NCBI GenBank assembly: GCA_946479725.1
Contig: CAMLHB010000045.1
Location: 1 to 13,983, forward strand
Source of the DNA: an uncultured Actinomycetes bacterium
GTDB taxonomy: Bacteria > Actinomycetota > Thermoleophilia > Solirubrobacterales > 70-9
Length of the DNA: 13,983 bases
Direction of reading: 5' to 3'
Shown here: piece after piece, positions 1-8,206 of the stretch
How positions within the stretch are numbered: the stretch's first letter is position 1
Layout: every line of letters begins with the position of its first letter
Position numbers and translations under genes: made by a program
The notes under the pieces: model-generated
What the model saw: only the letters and a program-made list of their open reading frames with translations
Databases searched by the model: none
What the model was told of the DNA's origin: nothing

Positions 1-1034
1 GGATGACGATCGTCTGCGGCGACAGCCACACCTCCACCCACGGCGCCTTCGGCGCGCTGGCCTTCGGCATCGGCACCTCCGAGGTCGAGCACGTGCTCGC
101 CACCCAGTGCCTGGTCCAGAAGCGGCCGAAGACGATGCGGATCTCCTATGGCGGCGAGCTGCGCCACGGGGTGACGCCGAAGGATTTGATCCTGGCGACG
201 ATCGGCCGCCTCGGCACCGGCGGCATGACCGGCTACGCGGTCGAGTACGCCGGCCCGGCGATCGAGGCGCTGACGATGCCCGGCCGGATGACGATCTGCA
301 ACATGACGATCGAGGGCGGCGGCCGCGCCGGGATGATCGCCCCCGACGAGACCACCTTCGAGTGGGTGAAGGGACGCCCGGCCGCCCCCGCCGACCTCGA
401 GGCCGCGATGACTCGCTGGCGCGAGCTGCCGACCGAGGCAGGCTCGAGCTTCGACACCGAGGTCGAGATCGACGCCTCCGGCATCTCGCCGATGGTCACC
501 TGGGGCACCAACCCGGGCCAGGTCGTCGAGGTCACCGACCGCGTCCCCGATCCGGCCCAGCTGGAGAGCCCCGCCGACCGCGAAGCGGCCGAACGCGCCC
601 TCGCCTACATGGACCTGACCGCCGGCACGCCGATGACCGAGATCGCCCCCGAACGGGTCTTCATCGGCTCCTGCACCAACAGCCGCATCGAGGACCTGCG
701 CGAGGCCGCGGCGATCGTCGAGGGCCGCAGGGTCGCCGACGGCGTCCACGGGATGGTCGTCCCCGGCTCCCAGCAGGTCAAGAAGGCGGCCGAGGAAGAG
801 GGCCTCGACGAGGTCTTCAAGAGCGCCGGCTTCGACTGGCGCGTGGCCGGCTGCTCGATGTGCCTGGGGATGAACCCGGACACCCTCAGTGAAGGCGAGC
901 GCTGCGCCTCGACCTCGAACCGCAACTTCGAGGGGCGCCAGGGCAAGGGCGGCCGCACCCACCTCGTCAGCCCGAAGATGGCCGCCGCCGCCGCCGTCGA
1001 GGGCCACTTCGTCGACATCAGGGATTGGAGCTAG
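1..1034 (+). CDS. leuC: 3-isopropylmalate dehydratase large subunit, 5'-truncated by window edge
   Basis: Large (aconitase-like, [4Fe-4S]) subunit of isopropylmalate isomerase, which interconverts 2- and 3-isopropylmalate through isopropylmaleate. It also serves citramalate/citraconate in the citramalate isoleucine route. The reading frame is open from base 3 to the TAG at 1032-1034. The ATG at base 3 is not the start: it lies inside the conserved block [17 protein letters not shown], normally about 125 residues into a ~470-residue protein, so the N-terminal quarter lies off the window. In the visible 343 residues the three cluster cysteines are present: C224 in GSCTNS, and C284 and C287 in [12 protein letters not shown]. 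The C-terminal [10 protein letters not shown] block is also intact. It is followed 3 nt later by leuD, its obligate partner subunit. The family call is secure. Substrate breadth (leucine only, or citramalate too) is inferred from cimA downstream. Confidence 0.97.
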   Translation, partial: MTIVCGDSHTSTHGAFGALAFGIGTSEVEHVLATQCLVQKRPKTMRISYGGELRHGVTPKDLILATIGRLGTGGMTGYAVEYAGPAIEALTMPGRMTICNMTIEGGGRAGMIAPDETTFEWVKGRPAAPADLEAAMTRWRELPTEAGSSFDTEVEIDASGISPMVTWGTNPGQVVEVTDRVPDPAQLESPADREAAERALAYMDLTAGTPMTEIAPERVFIGSCTNSRIEDLREAAAIVEGRRVADGVHGMVVPGSQQVKKAAEEEGLDEVFKSAGFDWRVAGCSMCLGMNPDTLSEGERCASTSNRNFEGRQGKGGRTHLVSPKMAAAAAVEGHFVDIRDWS

Positions 1035-1037
1035 AGC

Positions 1038-1601
1038 ATGCGACCGATAGACGTGATCGAAGGCAAGGTCTCGGTGCTGGACCGCGCCGACGTCGACACC
1101 GACCAGATCATCCCCAAGCAGTTCCTCAAGCGGGTCGAGCGGTCCGGCTTCGGCGAGTTCCTCTTCTACGACTGGCTGCGCGACGGGGAGATCGAGCTGG
1201 AGCCGAACCCGATCCTCGTCACCGGCGCCAACTTCGGCTGCGGCTCCTCCCGCGAGCACGCTCCCTGGGCGCTGGAGGATTTCGGCTTCCAGGCGATCCT
1301 GGCGCCGTCCTTCGCCGACATCTTCTACTCGAACTGCACGAAGATCGGGCTGCTGCCGGCGGTGCTGGATGAGGAGCACTGCAAGGCCGTCGCCGAGGCC
1401 GGCGAGGCCCGCATCGACCTCGACGACGAGACCGTCAACTGCGCCGCCGGCGTCTTCCAGTTCCAGATCGAGCCGGAGGTCAAGCACCGGCTGCTGAACG
1501 GCCTAGACGACATCGGCATCACGCTCGAAAACGACGGCGCGATCGACCAGTTCGAGTCCGGGCCGGTCGCCTCGCTGGGCCCGGTGACGACCAGCCTGTA
1601 G
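1038..1601 (+). CDS. leuD: 3-isopropylmalate dehydratase small subunit
   Basis: Swivel-domain subunit that closes the active site of the LeuC-LeuD isomerase. At 187 residues it is near the usual ~200. The hallmark GANFGCGSSREHA is at residues 63-75, preceded by DTDQIIPKQFL near residues 20-30, and followed by APSFADIFYSNC near 89-100, the usual LeuD order. The ATG at 1038 has a GGAG Shine-Dalgarno at 1027-1030, 7 nt upstream. It lies within the last codons of leuC, which points to tight translational coupling. The next gene, a methyltransferase, begins 16 nt after the stop, so leuC, leuD and that gene are very probably one transcript. No truncation or missing motif is seen. Confidence 0.97.
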   Translation: MRPIDVIEGKVSVLDRADVDTDQIIPKQFLKRVERSGFGEFLFYDWLRDGEIELEPNPILVTGANFGCGSSREHAPWALEDFGFQAILAPSFADIFYSNCTKIGLLPAVLDEEHCKAVAEAGEARIDLDDETVNCAAGVFQFQIEPEVKHRLLNGLDDIGITLENDGAIDQFESGPVASLGPVTTSL

Positions 1602-1617
1602 GCGAAAGCGAGGCGCG

Positions 1618-2412
1618 ATGAATGACCGGCTCGGAAAATCCATGAACAGCAGCTCCCGCGAGTGGGACGCTGAGACCTACGACAAGGTCTCCGACCCCCA
1701 GTTCAACTGGGGCATCGAGGTCCTCGAGCGGCTCGAGCTGAAGGGGGACGAGGACGTCGTCGATGCCGGCTGCGGCTCGGGTCGCGTCACCGAGAGATTG
1801 GTCGACCGGCTTCCCGACGGTTCGGTCCTGGCGGTCGACGGCTCCGAAGCGATGATCTCCAAGGCGCGGGAGCGGCTCGGCGACCGCGCCTCCTACCTCG
1901 TCGCCGACCTCTCCGACCTGGAGCTGCCGGAACGGGTCGACCTCGTCTTCTCGACCGCGACCTTCCACTGGATCCTCGACCACGACCGGCTCTTCTCGCG
2001 TATTCACGAGGTGCTGCGCCCCGGCGGCCGGCTGGTCGCCCAGTGCGGCGGCGAAGGCAACGTCGCAAAGCACGCCGTCGCGATCGTCATCGCGGCCTCC
2101 GATCCCGAATTCGCCCAGCATTTCGGCGCTGCCAACTCCCTCTGGAACTTTGCCGGAGCCGAGGAGACGGAAGCCCGCCTGCGCAATGCCGGCTTCGAGA
2201 AGGTGCGCTGCTGGCTGGAGCCGAAGCCCGTTCAACCACCGGATCCCGTCGCGTTCACCTCGACCGTGACGCTCGGCCCGCTGCTGGCGCAGCTGCCCGA
2301 GGAGAAACACCGGCCGTTCGTGGAGGCTGTGCTGGCCCAGGCCGAGGAGCCTCTCGTCCTCGACTACGTCCGCCTCAATATCGAGGCCTCGCGTCCGCCG
2401 GTCGATGCGTAG
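1618..2412 (+). CDS. class I SAM-dependent methyltransferase, trans-aconitate methyltransferase-like, within the leu operon
   Basis: Predicted soluble 264-residue Rossmann-fold methyltransferase. Visible SAM-binding elements are motif I (VVDAGCGSGRVTE, from residue 47), the acidic residue after strand 2 (LAVDGS, D74), VADLSDL near 95-101, and the post-motif FHWILDHDRLF followed by EVLRPGGRLV at 131-140. This order, and the F(S/A)xAxxxW(I/L)xDH segment, resemble Tam (trans-aconitate 2-methyltransferase) rather than RNA or protein methyltransferases. The gene sits between leuD (16 nt) and leuB (12 nt), so it is co-transcribed with leucine genes and is not a textbook member of that pathway. A plausible substrate is a 3-isopropylmalate/isopropylmaleate-type acid, or mesaconate from the citramalate branch; this is inference. 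The start at 1618 has GAGG at 1610-1613 (4-nt spacing). The ATG at 1642 is an alternative, giving 256 residues. Confidence 0.9.
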   Translation: MNDRLGKSMNSSSREWDAETYDKVSDPQFNWGIEVLERLELKGDEDVVDAGCGSGRVTERLVDRLPDGSVLAVDGSEAMISKARERLGDRASYLVADLSDLELPERVDLVFSTATFHWILDHDRLFSRIHEVLRPGGRLVAQCGGEGNVAKHAVAIVIAASDPEFAQHFGAANSLWNFAGAEETEARLRNAGFEKVRCWLEPKPVQPPDPVAFTSTVTLGPLLAQLPEEKHRPFVEAVLAQAEEPLVLDYVRLNIEASRPPVDA

Positions 2413-2424
2413 AGTGCCCGCTCC

Positions 2425-3537
2425 ATGAACGGCGCCCCGCGCATAGTCGTCCTGCCCGGTGACGGGATCGGGCCTGAGATCGTCGCGGCGGCGCGGCAGG
2501 TCCTCGATGCCCTCGGCGAGTTCTCCTACGACGAGCGCCTGATGGGCGGCTGCTCGATCGACGAGCACGGGACCGCCCTCACCGACGAGGTCCTCGATGC
2601 CTGCAAGGACGCCGACGCGGTCCTGCTCGGCGCCGTCGGCGGCCCCAAGTGGGACACCACCGACCCGAACGCGCCGCGCCCTGAGCAGGGGCTGCTTGGC
2701 CTGCGGAAGGGAATGGGCCTCTACGCCAACCTGCGCCCGGTCCGGCCCAGCCCGGCCCTGGTCGGCGCCAGTCCACTGCGCGAGGAGCGGATCGCCGGCA
2801 CCGACCTGCTCGTCATTCGCGAGCTGACCGGCGGCATCTACTTCGGCGACTCCGGCCGCGACGGCGACATCGCCCACGACACCTGCGAGTACTCCGCTCT
2901 GGAGATCGACCGGATCGCCCGCACCGCTTTCGACGCCGCCCGCCGGCGGGCCGAGAGCTCCGGCCGCAAGCCGAAGGTGACCTCGGTCGACAAGGCCAAC
3001 GTGCTCGAGACCTCCCGTCTCTGGCGCGAGGTGGTCGGCCGGGTCGCCGTCGACTACGAGGACGTCGAGCTCGAACACCTGCTGGTCGACAACGCGGCGA
3101 TGCAGCTCGTCTCCCGCCCTGCGGACTTCGACGTCGTCCTCGCCGAGAACCTCTTCGGCGACATCCTCAGCGACGAGGCGGCGATGCTGACCGGATCACT
3201 GGGGATGCTGCCCAGCGCCAGCCTCGGCGCCGAGGGCGCTCCCGGCCTCTTCGAGCCCGTCCACGGCTCCGCCCCCGACATCGCCGGCCGGAGCGTCGCC
3301 AACCCCCTCGCGACCTTCCTCTCGGCGGCGATGATGCTGCGGCACGGCTTCGGCCGCGGCGACGACGCCGCCCGGATCGAGGCCGCGGTCGACGCCGTCC
3401 TCGAGCGCGGCCTCCGCACCCCCGACCTCGCCTCCGGCACCGTCGTCGAGCCGCCGACGAGTGAGAACCCAGTGCCAGAGCGGGAAGTCGGGACCGAGGA
3501 GATGACCGCGGCGGTGCTCGAAGAGCTGAACCGCTAG
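2425..3537 (+). CDS. leuB: 3-isopropylmalate dehydrogenase
   Basis: NAD-dependent oxidative decarboxylase that converts 3-isopropylmalate to 4-methyl-2-oxopentanoate. In citramalate-using organisms it also converts 3-methylmalate to 2-oxobutyrate. At 370 residues it is normal length for bacterial LeuB. Motifs in order are PGDGIGPEI (11-19), GGIYFG with the catalytic Tyr139, VDKANVL with the catalytic Lys190, metal ligands D222, D246 and D250, and the family signature [19 protein letters not shown] at 242-260. The cofactor-side loop [13 protein letters not shown] lies at 277-288. The ATG at 2425 has no evident Shine-Dalgarno. A TAGAGT hexamer at 2410-2415, overlapping the upstream TAG stop, ends 9 nt before it and could be a -10 element for a short-leader transcript besides read-through from leuCD. 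It ends the leu block and is followed at once by an inverted repeat. Confidence 0.97.
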   Translation: MNGAPRIVVLPGDGIGPEIVAAARQVLDALGEFSYDERLMGGCSIDEHGTALTDEVLDACKDADAVLLGAVGGPKWDTTDPNAPRPEQGLLGLRKGMGLYANLRPVRPSPALVGASPLREERIAGTDLLVIRELTGGIYFGDSGRDGDIAHDTCEYSALEIDRIARTAFDAARRRAESSGRKPKVTSVDKANVLETSRLWREVVGRVAVDYEDVELEHLLVDNAAMQLVSRPADFDVVLAENLFGDILSDEAAMLTGSLGMLPSASLGAEGAPGLFEPVHGSAPDIAGRSVANPLATFLSAAMMLRHGFGRGDDAARIEAAVDAVLERGLRTPDLASGTVVEPPTSENPVPEREVGTEEMTAAVLEELNR

Positions 3538-3586
3538 CGCGAGTCCGCGATAGCCGTCGAATAGCAACGCCCAGCGCGGACTCGCG
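3538..3586. terminator. 12-bp perfect inverted repeat between convergent genes, probable bidirectional terminator
   Basis: CGCGAGTCCGCG at 3538-3549 is exactly complementary to CGCGGACTCGCG at 3575-3586, with a 25-nt loop. It begins on the base after the leuB stop codon and ends 11 nt before the stop of the convergent minus-strand gene, where a shared terminator is expected. There is no U-tract on either side, so it is not a classical intrinsic terminator. Such U-less hairpins are common in high-GC actinobacteria. Function is inferred from position and symmetry only. Confidence 0.55.
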
Positions 3587-3597
3587 AATCCCCGCGG

Positions 3598-4376
3598 TTA
3601 AGGGGCCGTCACCGCCCACTGGCCGTAGGCGTAGAACTCGCCCGCGGCTTTCGCTTTCGCGAGGAGGCCGAAGCCGAGCCGGGTGTTGTTCTCCGACGCC
3701 AGCGGCGTGGTCGAGTTGAGGTTCGACGATTCGGTGACGTAGATGCAGAGGTTGCCCCCGGTGGCCGCCGGGGTGCTGCCGCCGCCGAGTCCGCCGCAGT
3801 TGGCGCTGGTTTCGCCTTTTTTCAGGACCGTCACCGTCGGGGTATTCAGCAGCGGGAACTGGTAGCTGACTCCGCCGCGAGCGAGGTCGTCGGCAGCCTG
3901 CGCGGTCCCGCCGACATCGAACACGCCGCGCAGCGTCTGTCCCGGTTTCAGCGTCCCCAGCAGCGGCGCCACTTCGGGGCCGAGCTTGCCGACCGTGACC
4001 GATTCCTTGCCCAGTTTGGCCGTGGTCACCGCTTCGTTCTGCAGCTTGTTGGTGGTGACGACGCCGTTCTTGATCTTCGCGGCGATCACCGCACCGTCGC
4101 CGAGCTTGTCGGCGGTGATGATGCCCTTGCCGAGGTTGCCGGCAGGACTGCGTTGGCGCCCAGCTTCCCGACCGTGACGGCCTTGGGGGCGATCTTGCCA
4201 CTCGTTACGGCGCCCCTTTTCAGTTTCGCGGCGGTCACCGCGTTGCGCTTCAGCTGGTTCGGGCCGACGCTGTTCCTCGGCAGGCCGGCGGCGACGGCGG
4301 CGCCGCCGAGGGCGACGAACAGCGCGATCGTCGCGATAACGTTCGCGTAGCTCAGCTTCGGGCGGGGGATGCGCAT
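3598..4376 (-). pseudogene. decapeptide-repeat exported protein, interrupted by a 1-nt frameshift
   Basis: No named function. The N-terminus (MRIPRPKLSYANV, ATG at 4374-4376) has a hydrophobic segment at residues ~11-31, consistent with a signal peptide or anchor. SYANV/ALGGAAxAA-type N-termini are typical of exported hypothetical proteins in Thermoleophilia. Ten decapeptide repeats of the form xAVTxxKLxx follow, then a ~100-residue C-terminal domain with two cysteines (SANCGG, GNLCIY) that is probably beta-rich. The first 77 codons and the last 182 are in different frames. Supplying one base next to position 4146 restores a 259-residue protein with unbroken repeat register, so the lesion is a single-base loss in a C run (true mutation or sequencing error). 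A GAGAGGA Shine-Dalgarno lies 10 nt before the ATG. It is convergent with leuB and divergent from ilvE. Without correction, the longer minus-strand frame running to 4929 is only an antisense extension through ilvE. Confidence 0.8.
3976..4274 (-). repeat. ten tandem decapeptide (30-nt) coding repeats
   Basis: On the minus strand the units read NSVGPNQLKR, NAVTAAKLKR, GAVTSGKIAP, KAVTVGKLGA, NAVPAGNLGK (spanning the frameshift), GIITADKLGD, GAVIAAKIKN, GVVTTNKLQN, EAVTTAKLGK and ESVTVGKLGP. The block is 299 nt, exactly 10 x 30 minus the one missing base. The consensus has a hydrophobic residue at position 3, usually Thr at 4, and Lys-Leu/Ile at 7-8. Similar AVTTAKL-type repeats occur in phage tail-fibre stalks and actinobacterial surface proteins. 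An extended beta-rich or trimeric stalk is a reasonable guess but is not shown by sequence alone. Confidence 0.85.
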
Positions 4377-4420
4377 CGGAATTGGGTCCTCTCGTTGGGT
4401 TCCGGATGTCTTTCGCGGTT

Positions 4421-4454
4421 TTGTCACCGAAGCCCTTTGCGGATCGGGCATACT
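4421..4454 (+). promoter_or_regulatory. weak candidate promoter for ilvE
   Basis: In the 88-nt divergent gap between the repeat-protein gene and ilvE, CATACT at 4449-4454 (4 of 6 to TATAAT) ends 10 nt before the ilvE ATG. TTGTCA at 4421-4426 (5 of 6 to TTGACA) lies upstream, but the 22-nt spacing between them is longer than standard. With no Shine-Dalgarno before ilvE, a start site a few bases before or at the ATG is plausible. This is a low-confidence call. Confidence 0.3.
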
Positions 4455-4464
4455 TCTCTGCAAC

Positions 4465-5445
4465 ATGGATCCGGTCGAGTTGATTTGGCGAAACGGCGAG
4501 TTCCTCCCTTGGGAGGACGCCCAGACCCACGTGCTCAGCCACGGACTGCACTACGGAACCGGCGTTTTCGAGGGGATTCGCTGCTACGAGACCTCCCGCG
4601 GGCCGGCGATCTTCCGCCACCAGGACCACCTCGACCGGCTCGAGAAGTCGGCCGAGCTCTACTACTTGGAGCTGCCCTACTCGGTCGAGGAGATCCGCCG
4701 GGCCACGCACGAGCTGCTCGTCCGCAACGGCCTCAAGAGCGCCTATATCCGGCCGCTCGCCTACCGCGGCTACGGCTCGCTCGGCCTCTACGCCAAGGAC
4801 GCGCCGATCGACGTGATCATCGCCGCCTTCCCCTGGGGCGCCTACCTCGGCGAGGAGAGCAAGAACGGCGGCATCCGCGCCAAGGTCTCGAGCTGGCGCC
4901 GGATCAGCCCCGGCGGCTCGATCCCGCACGCCAAGGCCTCGGGCTCCTACCTCAACTCGATCCTCGCCAAGACCGAGTCGACCAACGCCGGCTACGACGA
5001 GGCGATCCTGCTCGACGAACGCGGCTTCGTCTGCGAGGGCTCGGGCGAGAACATCTTCGTCGTCCGCGACGGCCAGATCGTGACCCCGCCGCAGGTCGCC
5101 TCGATCCTCGACGGGATCAACCGCAAGTCAGTGATCCAGATCGCCCGCGACCTCGGCTACACGGTGGTCGAGCGCGACCTCGCCCGCGCTGAGCTCTACC
5201 TGGCGGAGGAGGTCTTCCTCACCGGCACCGCCGCCGAGCTGGTGCCGGTGCGCGAGATCGACGACCACCCGCTCGGCCAGCCGGGCGAGATCACCCGCCA
5301 CGTGCAGGCGAAGTTCGAAGACGCGCTGACCGGCAAGGCGGAGGAGTACCTGGAGTGGCTCGACTTCGTCGAGGCCCCCAACGACACCGGCTCCACCGAG
5401 GCTTCCGGCTCGGAGTCGATCGGGCGAATTACCCCCGCCGCATAA
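4465..5445 (+). CDS. ilvE: branched-chain amino acid aminotransferase
   Basis: PLP-dependent fold-type IV transaminase for the last step of leucine, isoleucine and valine synthesis, with glutamate as donor. Counting from the ATG at 4465 the protein has 326 residues. Visible landmarks are the HGLHYGTGVFEGIR segment (26-39), the PLP lysine K157 in HAKASGSYLNS, EGSGENIF at 191-198, and FLTGTAAELVPV at 251-262. An in-frame ATG at 4369 would add 32 residues but overlaps the divergent gene's start and adds no conserved sequence, so 4465 is preferred. There is no clear Shine-Dalgarno; a CATACT -10-like hexamer lies just upstream. Residues past ~302 form a Ser/Thr/Glu-rich tail of about 24 residues, longer than in many IlvE proteins and probably disordered. 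cimA follows after a 78-nt gap, consistent with branched-chain synthesis. Confidence 0.96.
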   Translation: MDPVELIWRNGEFLPWEDAQTHVLSHGLHYGTGVFEGIRCYETSRGPAIFRHQDHLDRLEKSAELYYLELPYSVEEIRRATHELLVRNGLKSAYIRPLAYRGYGSLGLYAKDAPIDVIIAAFPWGAYLGEESKNGGIRAKVSSWRRISPGGSIPHAKASGSYLNSILAKTESTNAGYDEAILLDERGFVCEGSGENIFVVRDGQIVTPPQVASILDGINRKSVIQIARDLGYTVVERDLARAELYLAEEVFLTGTAAELVPVREIDDHPLGQPGEITRHVQAKFEDALTGKAEEYLEWLDFVEAPNDTGSTEASGSESIGRITPAA

Positions 5446-5523
5446 GCGGCCGGCGCGGCACGACCGCGCACCCGGGCCAGCGTGCCCACCCGATCTTCTT
5501 CGACTCGAAAGGCAGTGATCAGG
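5446..5523. other. ilvE-cimA spacer with a small GC hairpin
   Basis: This 78-nt gap holds one modest hairpin: GCGCGG (5453-5458), loop CACGA, CCGCGC (5464-5469). It starts 7 nt after the ilvE stop and has no U-tract. It could attenuate read-through or be a chance product of GC-rich sequence. The cimA ribosome site GAAAGG (5507-5512) is near the other end. No clear promoter is visible. Confidence 0.3.
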
Positions 5524-7073
<1,550 letters not shown>

Positions 7074-7077
<4 letters not shown>

Positions 7078-8195
7078 TCCCGCTCGCCCAGCCCGACATC
7101 GGCGCTCGCGAGGAGGAGCTGGTCCTCGGGGTGCTGCGCTCCGGCCAGCTCTCGTTGGGGCCGATGGGGGAACGCTTCGAGCGCGAGCTCGCCGCCTGGC
7201 TCGGCGTCGACGACGCGGTGATGACCTCCAGCGGCACCACGGCACTGCACCTCGGGGTGCGGGCGCTGGGCTGGGGCGAGGGCGACGAGGTCGTGACCAG
7301 CCCCCTCAGCTTCGTCGCCTCTGCCAACTGCCTGCTCTATGAGGGCGCGAAGCCGGTCTTCACCGACGTCGAGGAGGAGACGCTCGACCTCGATCCCGCC
7401 GCCGCCGCCGACGCGGTCGGCGAGCGCACCGTCGGCCTGCTGCCGGTTCACATCTTCGGCTTCCCGGCGGCGATGCCGGAGCTGGAGTCGCTGGCGCAGA
7501 AGCACGGCCTCGGGATCCTCGAGGACGCCTGCGAGGCGCTTGGCGCCGTCGACTCCGAGGGGTGCAGGGTCGGCGCCCGCGGCAACCTCGCCACCTTCGC
7601 CTTCTACGCCAACAAGCAGATGACCACGGGGGAGGGGGGGATGATCGTCCCCCGCGATCCCGGCGAGGCCGCGCGCCTGCGCTCCGAGCGCAACCAGGGC
7701 CGCGCCGTCGACATGGGCTGGCTCGACCACGACCGGCTCGGCTTCAACTACCGCCTCTCCGACCTCGCCGCCGCCCTCGGCGTCGCGCAGGTCGAGAGGC
7801 TCGACTCGCTGCTGCAGCGCCGCGCCGCCGTCGCCCGCCTCTACGAGGAGCGCCTGGCCGGCCTGGAGGGCGTGCGGACGCCGATCGCCGGCCGCGGCGC
7901 CGAGCTGCGGAGCTGGTTCGTCTACACCGTCCGCCTGCCGCAGGGGACCGACCGCGACGAGGTCGTCCGCCGTCTCGCCGAGCGCGGCGTCGCCTCCAAG
8001 GCCTACCTGCCCTGCATCCACCTCTTCCCGCACCTGCGCGAGCTCGGCTACCAGGAGGGCCAGTTCCCGGTCGCCGAAGCCGCCTCGGCCGAGTCGCTGG
8101 CGCTGCCCTTCTTCCCGGCGCTGGGCGAGGGCCAGGTGGACCGTGTCTGCCAGGAGCTCGCCGCTGCCCTCGGCCAAGCGCCGCGAACGGCATAA
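7074..8195 (+). CDS. DegT/DnrJ/EryC1/StrS family PLP aminotransferase
   Basis: Fold-type I aminotransferase of the family that mostly aminates nucleotide-linked keto sugars for cell-envelope or secondary-metabolite glycans. It is 373 residues counted from the GTG at 7074. Motifs are IPLAQPDIGAREEELV at the start, the PLP phosphate-binding TSSGTTALHLG (51-61), LEDACEALGA with D151, which contacts the pyridine nitrogen, and the PLP lysine K181 in FYANKQMTTGEGG. The C-terminal YLPCIHLFPHLRELGY block is also family-typical. The GTG overlaps the cimA TGA as GTGA, with GGAG at 7059-7062, so the two are translationally coupled. An in-frame start at 6993 inside cimA is less likely. No sugar-biosynthesis neighbours are present. 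Its placement between cimA and argH gives no obvious sugar substrate, so the actual substrate is open. Confidence 0.93.
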
Positions 8196-8196
8196 T
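8191..8196 (+). promoter_or_regulatory. candidate -10 hexamer for argH
   Basis: CATAAT (5 of 6 to TATAAT) ends 10 nt before the argH ATG and contains the degT-gene stop codon TAA. No convincing -35 lies 16-18 nt upstream, and argH has no Shine-Dalgarno. This fits a short-leader or leaderless start resembling that of leuB, but the overlap with a stop codon weakens it as independent evidence. Confidence 0.35.
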
Positions 8197-8206
8197 CGCC
8201 CGCCCC

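Noticed and set aside
1519..3078. 519-codon minus-strand open frame across the methyltransferase and leuB
   Set aside because: Antisense to well-supported genes; its composition (Val/Gly/Ala/Asp/Arg-rich, no motif) is what extreme GC3 bias creates on the opposite strand.
4377..4929. N-terminal extension of the repeat-protein frame through ilvE
   Set aside because: The genuine N-terminus is in the other frame from the ATG at 4376, with a Shine-Dalgarno and hydrophobic segment; the extension is antisense to conserved ilvE sequence.
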